DNA of 53,460 nt from Palsa-461 sp036844945 (GCA_036844945.1 DAIUEV010000018.1:1-53460); one strand, 5' to 3'; shown: positions 33,324-41,716, counted from the stretch's first letter. Program-made: numbers and translations. Notes: generated by a model not told the origin, from the letters alone.

Positions 33324-34429
33324 GCCACCGTCTCCCGCACATCGAGGATCGTCGCGACCGCCATCCCGTCGGGCAGGGGTGACGCCGTCGAGAGGAGGGA
33401 CTGGCCGGCCGGAAGCTCGCGCACGAGGGCACGGCTTCGGGCCGGGTCGAGCTCGCTGAAGACGTCGTCGAGGAGCAGCAGCGGAGACCGGCCGAGCCGG
33501 GCGGTGAGGAGGCGATGCAAGCCGAGGCGCAGCCCGAGGGCGAGGCAGCGCTGCTCCCCCTGGGAGGCCTGGATCCGCGAGTCGCGGCCGGCCAGCTCGA
33601 TGAGCACGTCGTCGCGGTGGGGGCCAACCGTCGTGGCCCCCCGGCGGAGGTCCTCCTGGCGCCGGGCCGCCAACGCGTCGGCGTAGAGGCCCTCCCAGGA
33701 CTGGGCGTAGCGCAGCTCGACGAGCGGTGCCGCCGGTGCCTCGGCCAGGGCGCGGTAGGCCGCCGCGGCCAGCGGGGCCAGCGTCGCCAGGAGCTCCCGG
33801 CGCGCCTCGACCAGTGCCTCCCCGGCCGCCGCCAGCCGGGCGTCGAACACGTCGAGGGTGGTCAGGATCTCCGGCGTCGCGCGGCCGCCGGACTGGCGGA
33901 GGAGCGCCCCCCGCTGGCGGAGCGCCCGCTCCGTGTCCTCGATCGCCGTGGCCGAGCGACGATGCAGGCTGGCCAGGGCGTCGTCGAGCAGCGCCCGGCG
34001 CAGGGCCGGGGCACCCTGGATGACCGCCAGGTCGTCCGGAGAGAACACCGTGACCGGGACCGCTTCGGCCAGGTCGGCCCGGCGGGCCCGCTGGCGGTTC
34101 ACCTGGGATCGGGACTCACCGGGACCGCGGGTGAGCTCGGTGTCGACCGACACCCGTCGACCACCGTCGCTCAGCTCCCCCCGGACGTAGCCCCGCTCCG
34201 AGCCCGTCCGAATCATGGCGTCGCGGGGGGCGCCCCGGAACGACCGCTGAGATCCCAAGAAGGCCACCGCCTCGAGAACGGTCGTCTTGCCGCTGCCGTT
34301 CGGGCCCGTGAGCACCGTGGTCCCCTCCGGGGCCGGCTCGAACACCGCCTCGACGAACACCCGGAAGTTCGACAGGGCCAGCCGGTGCAGGACGAGCGCC
34401 GCCGCGTCGCCCTCGGGCTCCGGCATCAC
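33320..34429 (-). CDS. recF: DNA replication and repair protein RecF
   Basis: This 369-residue SMC-like ATPase has the Walker A GPNGSGKTT (about residues 43-51), the ABC signature ASQGEQRCLAL and Walker B LLLLDDVFSELD. It loads RecA at gapped DNA. GTG at 34429 and ATG at 34426 are adjacent starts. It ends in a four-base overlap with dciA and starts 13 bases after dnaN, so the dnaN-recF-dciA run is one unit. Confidence 0.95.
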   Translation of the reverse strand: MMPEPEGDAAALVLHRLALSNFRVFVEAVFEPAPEGTTVLTGPNGSGKTTVLEAVAFLGSQRSFRGAPRDAMIRTGSERGYVRGELSDGGRRVSVDTELTRGPGESRSQVNRQRARRADLAEAVPVTVFSPDDLAVIQGAPALRRALLDDALASLHRRSATAIEDTERALRQRGALLRQSGGRATPEILTTLDVFDARLAAAGEALVEARRELLATLAPLAAAAYRALAEAPAAPLVELRYAQSWEGLYADALAARRQEDLRRGATTVGPHRDDVLIELAGRDSRIQASQGEQRCLALGLRLGLHRLLTARLGRSPLLLLDDVFSELDPARSRALVRELPAGQSLLSTASPLPDGMAVATILDVRETVA

Positions 34430-34442
34430 CGGCGTTGCGCGC

Positions 34443-35555
34443 TCAGGACACCCGGACCGGCATCAGCAGGTACCGGTAGTCGTCACGCTCCGACGCCCGC
34501 ACGGTCGCCGGCCGGCTCGGGTCGGCGGTCTCGATGATCACCTCGTCGTCGGCCACGGCCTCCACGCCGTCGATGAGGTACGAGGGGTTAAACGCGATCA
34601 CCAGATCCTCGCCAGTGAAGTCGCCGTCGACGGTCTCACTCGCTTCTCCGACCTCCTGGGACACCACCGAAAGGTCGACCCCGCCCTGGCGCATGGAGAG
34701 GCGCACCGGCGTCGTGTTGTCCCGCACGAGGAGCCGCACCCGGCGGAGCGCGCCGAGGAGCGACTCCTTCCCGACGTGCAGCCGGTTGGGGTACTCGCTC
34801 GGGATCAGCTGCCGGTAGTCGGGGTAGGCGCCGTCGAGGAGCCGGGTACGGATCTCGACCGGCCCGACCCGGAATGTGATCTCGTGGGTGCCCGGCGTCA
34901 CCTCCACGCCGCCCTCGTCCTCCGCTCCCCCACCCAGCCCCGGCAGCCGCTGCAGCTCCGCCAGCGCGCGGGCCGGCACCAGCACTTCGGGTGCGTCGGG
35001 GATCGCCTTCGTGTCGTGGAGGTCGCGCAGCGCCAGCCGGTAGGAGTCGGTGGCGACCAGGCGCACCACCCCTTCCTCGGTGGTCATGAGCACGCCGGTC
35101 AACAACGGCCGGGCATCGTCGGTCGAGGCGGCCCGGACCACCTGTCGGAGCCCCTCCGCCAATGCCGACCCGAGGAGATGCCCGCCCGAGGCGGCCGGGG
35201 TGATCGTCGGGAACTCCACCACCGGGAACGTCCGCAGCTCGAACCGGCTCCGGGCCGCGGAGATCTCCACCCGTTCCTCCCCGGCGTCGATCGTCACGGC
35301 CCCGGCCTCCAGGGAGCGGACGATCTCGGTCGCGAGGCGAGCCGGAATCACACAGGATCCGTCCTCGAGACCGATGACCTCCTGCTCCATCCGGATCGTG
35401 AGATCGAGATCGGTCCCCGTGCCGACAAGCCGGTTGCCTTCGCACACCAGCAACACACCCGACAGGACCACCGAGGACACCCCGCGGCCACCGACGGCGC
35501 GGCCCACGGTCGATAGGACATCGACGAGGGCGTCTCGTTCAGAACGGAACTTCAC
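34443..35555 (-). CDS. dnaN: DNA polymerase III beta sliding clamp
   Basis: This 370-residue protein has three clamp domains of about 120 residues. Typical parts are KFRSERDALVDVLSTVGRAV at the N-terminus, EFPTITPAASGGHLLGSALAEGLRQV, and the conserved C-terminal YRYLLMPVRV that forms part of the partner-binding pocket. It starts with GTG after an AAAGGA stretch. It is transcribed away from the candidate origin. Confidence 0.97.
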   Translation of the reverse strand: MKFRSERDALVDVLSTVGRAVGGRGVSSVVLSGVLLVCEGNRLVGTGTDLDLTIRMEQEVIGLEDGSCVIPARLATEIVRSLEAGAVTIDAGEERVEISAARSRFELRTFPVVEFPTITPAASGGHLLGSALAEGLRQVVRAASTDDARPLLTGVLMTTEEGVVRLVATDSYRLALRDLHDTKAIPDAPEVLVPARALAELQRLPGLGGGAEDEGGVEVTPGTHEITFRVGPVEIRTRLLDGAYPDYRQLIPSEYPNRLHVGKESLLGALRRVRLLVRDNTTPVRLSMRQGGVDLSVVSQEVGEASETVDGDFTGEDLVIAFNPSYLIDGVEAVADDEVIIETADPSRPATVRASERDDYRYLLMPVRVS

Positions 35556-35596
35556 GGATTCGTGTCCTTTCGGTCCGGGCGGTGCCGAGTCAGCGA

Positions 35597-35769
35597 CAAT
35601 TGCAATGACAAGAAGAATTGAAATTCTTAGTAGTGGTAGTAACAGCTGGGGATTGTGGACGCGCGAGTCCGACTCCAGGTCATCGTCACGATCCCAGTCG
35701 GCGATGTCGGGGATCGGTGTGGAGTAATGAGCCGTCCCGGTGGACGGTTCTGCGCCCCCCTGGGGACAA
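35597..35769. other. oriC: Candidate replication origin (dnaN-dnaA intergenic region)
   Basis: An AT-rich stretch at 35597-35640, striking in this GC-rich DNA, contains the inverted repeat AAGAATT-GA-AATTCTT (35613-35628) and could be the unwinding element. Four degenerate DnaA boxes in one orientation follow: TGTGGACGC (35654), TGTGGAGTA (35718), GGTGGACGG (35739) and TGGGGACAA (35761); the last three are 21-22 bases apart. Actinobacterial origins normally lie here. The low box quality keeps the confidence moderate. Confidence 0.6.
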
Positions 35770-35835
35770 GGGCGCGTGCACCCACAGGCGCGAGCGTCCG
35801 AATCACAGGTTTGGCCCTTCGGCGTCCCCAGCCGG

Positions 35836-37230
35836 TCACGGGCCGGTCTTGATCTTGAGCAGAAGGTCCGTGACCTGGTCGTAGATCTGCCGGCGCTCCT
35901 TCATCTGACCGGTGATCTTCTCCACCGCGTGGATGACGGTCGTGTGGTCCCTGCCCCCGAACACCCGCGCGATGGCCGGGTAGCTGTAGTCCGTGAGGTT
36001 CCTGACCAGGTACATCGCGACCTGACGGGCGGTCACGAGCGGCCGGGTGCGGCTGGGACCGCAGATCGCGTCGATCGTGAAGCCGTACCGGATGGCGGTG
36101 GCCTCGAGGATCATCTGGGGCGTGATCCGTCGTGGTTCGTCGGCGGTCACGAGGTCGTAGAGCACCCGCTCGGCCAGCGGCAGGGAGATCGGCTCGCGGT
36201 TGAGCGACGCGAACGCGGTGACCCGAATGAGCGCCCCCTCGAGCTCTCGGATGTTGTTCTTTACGTGTGAGGCGATGAACTCGAGGACGTCGTGGGGGAT
36301 GTCCTCGTGATCGGCTTCGGCCTTGGAGCGCAGGATCGCGAGTCGGGTCTCGAGGTCCGGGGGGTCGATCTCGGTGATGAGGCCGGACAGGAACCGGCTG
36401 CGGAGCCGGTCCTCCAGGGTGTCGATCGACTTCGGCGGCCGGTCCGAGGTGAGCACGATCTGCTTCCCGGTGCCGTGAAGGTCGTTGTAGGTGTGGAAGA
36501 ACTCCTCTTGGAGCCCCTCCTTGTTCTCCATGAACTGGACGTCGTCGATGAGCAGGACGTCGCACTCCCGGTAGCGGCGCTTGAACGCGATCGTGGTCGA
36601 CAGTCGCAGCGAGTCGACGAAGTCGTTCATGAAGGTCTCGGTGGTCACGTAGAGCACCTTGCGCTTCGGGAAGTTCTCCCTGACGTAGTTGCCGATCGCG
36701 TGCAACAGGTGGGTCTTGCCGAGGCCCGAGTCCCCGTAGATGTAAAGCGGGTTGTAGGAGCGCCCCGGCGTCTCCGCGACCGCTTGGGCGGCGGCGTAGG
36801 CGAGTCGGTTCGAGGACGCCGCGACGAAATTGTCGAAGCTGAACCGTGAGTCGAGACTGACCGGCTTGGTCTCGGTGGAGATCGCCGGCGCGGTGCTCTC
36901 GGGCCGGCCGTCGCCGGCGAATGCTCCCGGCAGCGGCGGAACGAGCACCGTCGCCACGGCCGGCGGCACCTCGTTGAGCACCTGCAGGCGCACCTTGACG
37001 CTCTGACCTGCGATGGAAGCGAGCGTGCCCTCGATCATCCCGACGAACCGGCTCTCCACCCGGTCTCGGACCGCCGAGTTCGGGACACCGAGGACGAGCA
37101 CCCCCTCGTGACCGGAATCGGTCACAGAAACCGGTTCGACCCCCGACAGCCACATTTGCCAGGTTGCCTCCGAAACCTGTTCACGTAACGACGCGGTGCA
37201 ACGTGTCCACAGCCCATTGCCTTGCTCCAC
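35836..37230 (-). CDS. dnaA: Chromosomal replication initiator DnaA
   Basis: This protein of about 464 residues has domain I (TRCTASLREQVSEATWQMWL), a short linker, the AAA+ domain III (Walker A GDSGLGKTH, Walker B VLLIDDVQF) and the DNA-binding domain IV with TARQVAMYLVRNLTDYSYPAIARVFGGRDHTTV. The GTG at 37230 follows GGAGGA by four bases and is favoured over the open frame reaching 37290. DnaA boxes lie both upstream and downstream, so autoregulation is likely. Confidence 0.96.
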   Translation of the reverse strand: MEQGNGLWTRCTASLREQVSEATWQMWLSGVEPVSVTDSGHEGVLVLGVPNSAVRDRVESRFVGMIEGTLASIAGQSVKVRLQVLNEVPPAVATVLVPPLPGAFAGDGRPESTAPAISTETKPVSLDSRFSFDNFVAASSNRLAYAAAQAVAETPGRSYNPLYIYGDSGLGKTHLLHAIGNYVRENFPKRKVLYVTTETFMNDFVDSLRLSTTIAFKRRYRECDVLLIDDVQFMENKEGLQEEFFHTYNDLHGTGKQIVLTSDRPPKSIDTLEDRLRSRFLSGLITEIDPPDLETRLAILRSKAEADHEDIPHDVLEFIASHVKNNIRELEGALIRVTAFASLNREPISLPLAERVLYDLVTADEPRRITPQMILEATAIRYGFTIDAICGPSRTRPLVTARQVAMYLVRNLTDYSYPAIARVFGGRDHTTVIHAVEKITGQMKERRQIYDQVTDLLLKIKTGP

Positions 37231-37258
37231 CTGCTCCTCCGCACCCCTCCAGATTCGA

Positions 37259-37289
37259 CCGTCCACACGTGGTCCACAGGTGTGGAACA
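37259..37289. promoter_or_regulatory. Cluster of three DnaA boxes upstream of dnaA, 11-base phasing
   Basis: CCGTCCACA (37259-37267), TGGTCCACA (37270-37278) and the reverse-oriented TGTGGAACA (37281-37289) begin exactly 11 bases apart, placing them on one face of the helix. The first fits the relaxed consensus fully, the others have one and two deviations. A further GTGTCCACA is at 37203-37211 inside dnaA. They probably regulate dnaA and may belong to a bipartite origin. The rest of 37231-37471 shows no gene. Confidence 0.6.
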
Positions 37290-37471
37290 CAGGTCGCTAC
37301 CTGGACGTTCGAACGTACACCGTTGCGGCGGCACCGACTAGTGGGCTTGGCCGGATCGCGCCTAGCATTTGGGAGCAAGTACACCGACCGCGCAGCCATA
37401 TCCTCCGGCTGCGGGCGGTTTCCCCCCGGCGTCTTGATCGCGTCAGTGGGGCTACGAAAGGCCGAACCCCC

Positions 37472-37606
37472 GTGAAGCGAACCTACCAACCGAACACCCG
37501 AAAGCGGGCGAAGACCCATGGCTTCCGGGCGCGCATGGCGACCCGCGGAGGCAGGGCGATCCTGAAGGCCAGGCGGCTCAAGGGACGCCGGCGGCTGACG
37601 GTCTAG
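37472..37606 (+). CDS. rpmH: 50S ribosomal protein L34
   Basis: This 44-residue protein is highly basic and complete (MKRTYQPNTRKRAKTHGFR, ending GRRRLTV). L34 is a structural protein of the large subunit near the exit tunnel. It starts at GTG and is followed after five bases by rnpA, the universal rpmH-rnpA pairing. It is divergent from dnaA. Confidence 0.98.
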   Translation: MKRTYQPNTRKRAKTHGFRARMATRGGRAILKARRLKGRRRLTV

Positions 37607-37611
37607 CCGCC

Positions 37612-37956
37612 GTGAGCTCCCGTTCCGTCGGGCGGATCCGCCAGCGGAGCACATTCGTGGCACTACGCCGGCCGGCCGGCCGGGCCAACCTCGGCCCGTT
37701 CCGGGTCAGCTGGGTTCCCCCGGGCGCCGGCGATCAGTCTCCCCAGGTTGGCTACGCCATCGGGCGGCGATACGGCACCGCCGTCCAGCGGAACCGCCTG
37801 CGCCGACGGCTCCGCGAGGCCGTCCGCCGCGACCCGCCCCCGCCAGGCCGGTACCTGGTGACCGCCGAGCCCGGCGCCCGCAAGCTCGAATTCGCCGAGC
37901 TGGCCTCGACGGTAGGCTCGGCCATGCGTTCGGCGGCCGCAAGGGGGTCACGGTGA
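37612..37956 (+). CDS. rnpA: Ribonuclease P protein component
   Basis: This 114-residue protein contains the RNR signature GYAIGRRYGTAVQRNRLRRR that contacts P RNA, preceded by an aromatic strand region. With RnpB RNA it removes tRNA 5' leaders. It starts with GTG at 37612 and ends in a four-base overlap with yidD. Confidence 0.94.
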   Translation: MSSRSVGRIRQRSTFVALRRPAGRANLGPFRVSWVPPGAGDQSPQVGYAIGRRYGTAVQRNRLRRRLREAVRRDPPPPGRYLVTAEPGARKLEFAELASTVGSAMRSAAARGSR

Positions 37957-38207
37957 CGACCGACCGGCTCTCGCCGCGGCGGGCGGCCCTTGGACTTATC
38001 GCCCTCTACCAGGGCATTCGCGCCGGTCGCCCCTCCCCCTGCCGGTTCTGGCCCTCGTGCTCGACGTATGCGGCCGAGGCCATCGAGACCCACGGGCTCC
38101 GCCACGGCGGCCGTCTGGCCCTCATCCGCATCCTCCGCTGCCACCCCTTCGGTGGCAGCGGCGTGGACCTCGTGCCGGTGCCCGTGGAGACGAGGCGGAG
38201 CCGATGA
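37953..38207 (+). CDS. yidD: Membrane protein insertion efficiency factor YidD
   Basis: This 84-residue protein has the UPF0161 pattern LIALYQGIRAGRPSPCRFWPSCS (three conserved cysteines with CRF and SCSTYAAEAI) and ILRCHPFGGSGVDLVP. It aids YidC-dependent insertion. Its GTG overlaps the rnpA stop by four bases and its stop overlaps the yidC start. Confidence 0.94.
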   Translation: MTTDRLSPRRAALGLIALYQGIRAGRPSPCRFWPSCSTYAAEAIETHGLRHGGRLALIRILRCHPFGGSGVDLVPVPVETRRSR

Positions 38208-38669
38208 TCCTCGCCGAGAACGCCCTCTTCCATGACGTCGGCCGGATCTTCCAGCCGATCTTCGATGGGGTCGGATGGGTGCTGGCCCTGATCTACGGGA
38301 TCATCCCGAACTACGCGATCGCGATCGCCCTGCTGACCGTGATCATCATGCTGCTGCTGACGCCGCTGACGGTGAAGAGCACCCGGTCGATGATCGGGAT
38401 GCAGGCGCTCCAGCCGGAGATCAAGAAGCTGCAGGCCAAGTACAAAGGAGCCGAGAACCGCCAGAAGCTCAACGAAGAGATGATGGCGCTCTACAAGGAG
38501 AAGGGCATCAATCCGGCNNNNNNNNNNNNNNNNNNNNNNNNNNNNNNNNNNNNNNNNNNNNNNNNNNNNNNNNNNNNNNNNNNNNNNNNNNNNNNNNNNN
38601 NNNNNNNNNNNNNNNNNGCAGAACTCCCATTCGCGCTCGCGAGGGAAGCGACCGCGAAAGGCGCGCTAG
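38204..38669 (+). CDS. yidC: Membrane insertase YidC (interrupted by assembly gap)
   Basis: The 5' part (38204-38517, about 104 residues) encodes membrane helix YGIIPNYAIAIALLTVIIMLLL and the cytosolic hairpin TPLTVKSTRSMIGMQALQPEIKKLQ. Then come 100 N. After the gap one frame reads QNSHSRSRGKRPRKAR and stops at 38667-38669, a basic tail typical of YidC C-termini, three bases before jag. About 150-250 residues are unaccounted for, more than 100 bases can hold, so the gap length is nominal. YidC inserts membrane proteins with SRP/Sec. Confidence 0.88.
38518..38617. other. Assembly gap of 100 N
   Basis: Exactly 100 unknown bases, the conventional placeholder for a scaffold join of unknown length. 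It falls inside yidC. Reading frames crossing it are not meaningful. Confidence 0.99.
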
Positions 38670-38672
38670 TCG

Positions 38673-39584
38673 GTGGAGTGGGTTGAGATCTCGGGCCGAA
38701 CGCTCGAAGAAGCGAAGGAGCTGGCCCTCGAGCAGCTGGGAGTGGCCGAGGCCGACGCGGAGCTGATCGTGCTCTCGGAGCCGAAGGTCGGGCTGTTCGG
38801 GCGGACCCGGGGCGAGGCCCGTGTCCGGGCGCGGGTCCAGCCGGTGGGGCCACGGCCCAAGCGGCAGCGGCGTCCGAGGAAGGCGACCGGTGGCTCCAAC
38901 GGCAAGAACCGGAGCGGCGAACGGCGGAAACCCTCAAGTGGAGGGCAAGAGAATGGGGCCCGAACCGAGGGCGCCGAGGTCTCCCCCGCTGCTGCGTCGA
39001 CCCGGCGCCGCTCCTCGCGTTCGGGGGGTTCGGCCGAGACCCGGACGCGGTCAAGGGAGAACGGCCGCGCCAGCGGCGAGCAAGGTCGACAGGACAAGGA
39101 GGCCGAGATGGCCGAAGGGGTGAGTTTGGAAGAGCAGGCCGAGGCGGCCAAGGAGTTCATGGAGGGCCTCCTCGATGCGTACGGCTACGACGCATCGGTG
39201 GAGACCCGCGTCCTCGATGAGGACACGGTCGAGGTCGCCGCGGACGGGAACGAGCTTGGATTGCTGGTGGGCCCGCGGGGCGCGACGTTGGCCGCGCTTC
39301 AGGACGTCCTCCGGACCGTCGTTCAGCACCGGTTCCCCACCCGGACTGACCGGATCGTCGTCGACGTCGCCGGCTACCGGCAACGGCGGGTGGCGGCACT
39401 CCAGCGCTTCACCAAGCAGATTGCCGACGAGGTGCTGGAATCCCAGACCCAGCGGGCCCTCGAGCCCATGTCCCCGGCCGACCGCAAGGTGGTGCACGAC
39501 ACGGTGAACGAGATCGAGGGTCTGTCGACCCGGTCGGAGGGCGAGGACTCGGCCCGGCACGTGGTGATCGCCCCGGGCGACTAG
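38673..39584 (+). CDS. jag: RNA-binding protein Jag/KhpB
   Basis: This 303-residue protein has a Jag-N domain (WVEISGRTLEEAKELALEQLG, about 2-50, ending GLFGRTRGEARV), a long basic, serine- and arginine-rich linker (about 55-150), a KH domain with LGLLVGPRGATLAALQDVLR, and a C-terminal R3H region (PMSPADRKVVHDTVNEIEGL). It binds RNA with KhpA and affects cell length and wall synthesis. The linker is unusually long and low-complexity. GTG start three bases after yidC; rsmG follows with no gap. Confidence 0.92.
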   Translation: MEWVEISGRTLEEAKELALEQLGVAEADAELIVLSEPKVGLFGRTRGEARVRARVQPVGPRPKRQRRPRKATGGSNGKNRSGERRKPSSGGQENGARTEGAEVSPAAASTRRRSSRSGGSAETRTRSRENGRASGEQGRQDKEAEMAEGVSLEEQAEAAKEFMEGLLDAYGYDASVETRVLDEDTVEVAADGNELGLLVGPRGATLAALQDVLRTVVQHRFPTRTDRIVVDVAGYRQRRVAALQRFTKQIADEVLESQTQRALEPMSPADRKVVHDTVNEIEGLSTRSEGEDSARHVVIAPGD

Positions 39585-40226
39585 ATGCCCGCCGGCGGGG
39601 CCGAGGCGATCCCGGACCCCGTCCTCGAGTCCCTCACTCTGGCGCAGCGGGAGGGTTTCATCGGCTCCGGGCCCCTCGGCCCGCACCTCGAGCATTCCTT
39701 GGGGTTCGCCCGCGCCGTGGCGTCGGTTCGGAATGCCGGCCTGGGCCCGGACGACCGGGTGGTGGACCTCGGCACCGGTGGCGGGCTCCCGGGTCTGGTG
39801 CTTGCGGCGACGCAGCCCTCGACCTTTACGTTCGTGGAAGCCTCGGTCCGCAAGGCCGCCTTCCTCCGGGAGGCGGTCCGCCATTGCGGATTGGAATCAC
39901 GGGTCGAGGTGCTGGCCGTCCGGGCCGAGGAGCTCGGGCGGGACCTCGACCATCGAGCGAGACATTCGATCGTGACGGCGAGGCTCTTCGGCCCGCCTGC
40001 GGCCGTTGCGGAGTGTGGGAGTCCGCTCCTCGAGGACGGGGGATTGCTCGTGGTCTCGGAGCCCCCCGATGCCGGGAGTCGGTGGCCCGGCGCCGAGCTG
40101 GCGAAGCTGGGCCTGGTCGGGCTGACCGTGACCGAGCCCGCCTATGCGGTGCTCCGCCAGCAGGGACCCTGCCCGGAGCGGTTCCCCCGGCGCACGGGCG
40201 TTCCGTGGAAGCGGCCCCTGTTCTGA
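39585..40226 (+). CDS. rsmG: 16S rRNA 7-methylguanosine methyltransferase RsmG
   Basis: This 213-residue methyltransferase (GidB) modifies G527 of 16S rRNA. The SAM motif is VVDLGTGGGLPGLVLA and the family stretch FVEASVRKAAFLREAVRHCGL follows. Loss of this enzyme gives low streptomycin resistance in relatives, and here it is complete. ATG directly after the jag stop. Its end is followed at once by the first parS site. Confidence 0.93.
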   Translation: MPAGGAEAIPDPVLESLTLAQREGFIGSGPLGPHLEHSLGFARAVASVRNAGLGPDDRVVDLGTGGGLPGLVLAATQPSTFTFVEASVRKAAFLREAVRHCGLESRVEVLAVRAEELGRDLDHRARHSIVTARLFGPPAAVAECGSPLLEDGGLLVVSEPPDAGSRWPGAELAKLGLVGLTVTEPAYAVLRQQGPCPERFPRRTGVPWKRPLF

Positions 40227-40229
40227 GGG

Positions 40230-40245
40230 TGTTTCACGTGGAACC
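40230..40245. other. parS: parS centromere site, imperfect copy
   Basis: TGTTTCACGTGGAACC matches the parS consensus at 14 of 16 bases. It lies just after rsmG and 34 bases before a perfect copy, next to parA-parB. ParB loads here and spreads. Confidence 0.88.
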
Positions 40246-40278
40246 GGTGCCGCCGCCGTCCCGCGGGTCCGGATCGGG

Positions 40279-40294
40279 TGTTTCACGTGAAACA
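40279..40294. other. parS: parS centromere site, perfect copy
   Basis: TGTTTCACGTGAAACA is the exact 16-base palindromic ParB-binding consensus, 84 bases before the parA start. Bases 40295-40378 show no gene. Confidence 0.97.
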
Positions 40295-40378
40295 GGCATC
40301 AAAACCCGGCGAAAGCCTTGACCCCAGCCATGGGGAAGGGAAGGATGGGTCCGTGCCGCAGTTGGCAATCACCGCCTG

Positions 40379-41716
40379 ATGCCCATCTGGCGCCGGGACC
40401 GCAGTCGACGGACGTCCGAGCCCTCCGAGCAGGCCGAAGAGGCCCCCGAGGAGCGGTTCTTCGAAGAACCCGAAGCTCCTACCGAGGTCGAGCCGACCCC
40501 TGAGCCCGAACCCCCGGCTGACACTGAGCCGGAGCTGGATCGCGAGGGAGAGCCTGAACCGGAACTCGAGCCTGCCGGGGTGGAACCGCCCCTGGGGGCG
40601 CCCGAGGTCGTGGTCGAGGCGGTCGTCGAGCCGGAAGCCGCAGTCGAGGCGGTCGTCGAGCCGGAAGCCGCAGTCGAGGCGGCGGTGACCGAGCAGGAGC
40701 TCGAGCCGGCCCCCATTTCCCCGCTGCCGGCGGATCCGGGCGCTCCCGAGGTGAGCCCGGCGGTCGAGGAACTGGTCGAGGAGGTGCCGGCACCTGAACC
40801 CGAGCCGGAGCAACCGGTCCCGGCCCACGCTCCTGCGCACGCCCGAGCCGTACCCGAGCCGAACTTCGCCGAACGGGCGCAACTGGCCATGGAACGCCTC
40901 GGGGATCTGCCGACCTCGAACGGGCACAAGACCCGGGCGCTCCCCCGCGTGGTGGCGATCGCCAACCAGAAGGGTGGCGTCGGGAAGACCACCACAACGG
41001 TGAACCTGGGAGCGGCGCTCTCGGAGCTCGACTACCGGGTCCTGGTGGTCGATCTCGACCCGCAGGGGAATGCCACCAGCGGGCTCGGGATCGACACCCG
41101 GAACTTCGAGGCGTCGATGTACGACGTCATCATGCGGGACGCCCCGATCGAGGACTGCATCGAACCCACCAGCGTCCAGAACCTGTTCGTGACCCCCGCG
41201 ACCATCGACCTGGCCGGGGTGGAGATCGAGCTCGTCAGCGCCTTCAGCCGAGAGCTGAAGCTCAAGCGGGCGATCGACACGGTGGTGGACGACTTCGATT
41301 TCGTCCTCATCGACTGCCCTCCCTCCCTCGGCCTCCTCACCGTGAACGGCCTGGCGGCGGCGACCGAGGTCCTGGTCCCGATCCAGTGCGAGTACTACGC
41401 ACTTGAGGGTTTGAGTCAGCTGATCCGGAACGTGCAGCTGGTGGCCACGAACCTCAACAAGGGCCTCGAGATCAGCGCCATCGTGCTGACGATGTTCGAC
41501 GCCCGGACCCGCCTGGCCATCGACGTCGCCGACGAGGTGCGGACCCACTTCAAGGACATCGTGTGCCGGAGCATCATCCCGCGCACCGTGCGGCTCTCGG
41601 AGGCGCCGTCGTTCGGGCAGCCGATCACGGTGTTCGACCCGAGCTCGAGGGGGGCGATCGCCTACCGGGAGCTGGCGAAGGAGGTGAGCGATGGCGCGCC
41701 GAAGCGGTCTGGGTAA
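40379..41716 (+). CDS. parA: Chromosome-partitioning ATPase ParA with long acidic N-terminal arm
   Basis: This 445-residue protein has a normal ParA ATPase from about residue 187, with the deviant Walker A KGGVGKTTT (198-206), VVDLDPQGNA and FVLIDCPPSLG. Before it is a 186-residue arm rich in Pro, Glu, Val and Ala with a tandem repeat of VEAVVEPEAA (about 79-98), then a short helix NFAERAQLAMERLG. Typical ParA is about 260-330 residues. The arm stays in frame with the same codon style; a start nearer 40883 (AMERLG) would remove it. It overlaps parB by 26 bases. Confidence 0.93.
   Translation: MPIWRRDRSRRTSEPSEQAEEAPEERFFEEPEAPTEVEPTPEPEPPADTEPELDREGEPEPELEPAGVEPPLGAPEVVVEAVVEPEAAVEAVVEPEAAVEAAVTEQELEPAPISPLPADPGAPEVSPAVEELVEEVPAPEPEPEQPVPAHAPAHARAVPEPNFAERAQLAMERLGDLPTSNGHKTRALPRVVAIANQKGGVGKTTTTVNLGAALSELDYRVLVVDLDPQGNATSGLGIDTRNFEASMYDVIMRDAPIEDCIEPTSVQNLFVTPATIDLAGVEIELVSAFSRELKLKRAIDTVVDDFDFVLIDCPPSLGLLTVNGLAAATEVLVPIQCEYYALEGLSQLIRNVQLVATNLNKGLEISAIVLTMFDARTRLAIDVADEVRTHFKDIVCRSIIPRTVRLSEAPSFGQPITVFDPSSRGAIAYRELAKEVSDGAPKRSG
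40613..40682 (+). repeat. 30-base tandem repeat within parA
   Basis: Two identical 30-base units (40613-40642 and 40643-40672) plus a 10-base partial third copy encode VEAVVEPEAA twice. The length keeps the frame. Copy number may vary between strains. Confidence 0.9.

Noticed and set aside
37231..37290. An upstream ATG start for dnaA at 37290
   Set aside because: The extra 20 residues are not DnaA-like and overlap the DnaA-box cluster; the GTG at 37230 has an excellent ribosome site.
38618..38686. The continued yidC frame AELPFALAREATAKG after the gap
   Set aside because: The frame through the gap is arbitrary; another frame gives a basic YidC tail and a stop right before jag.
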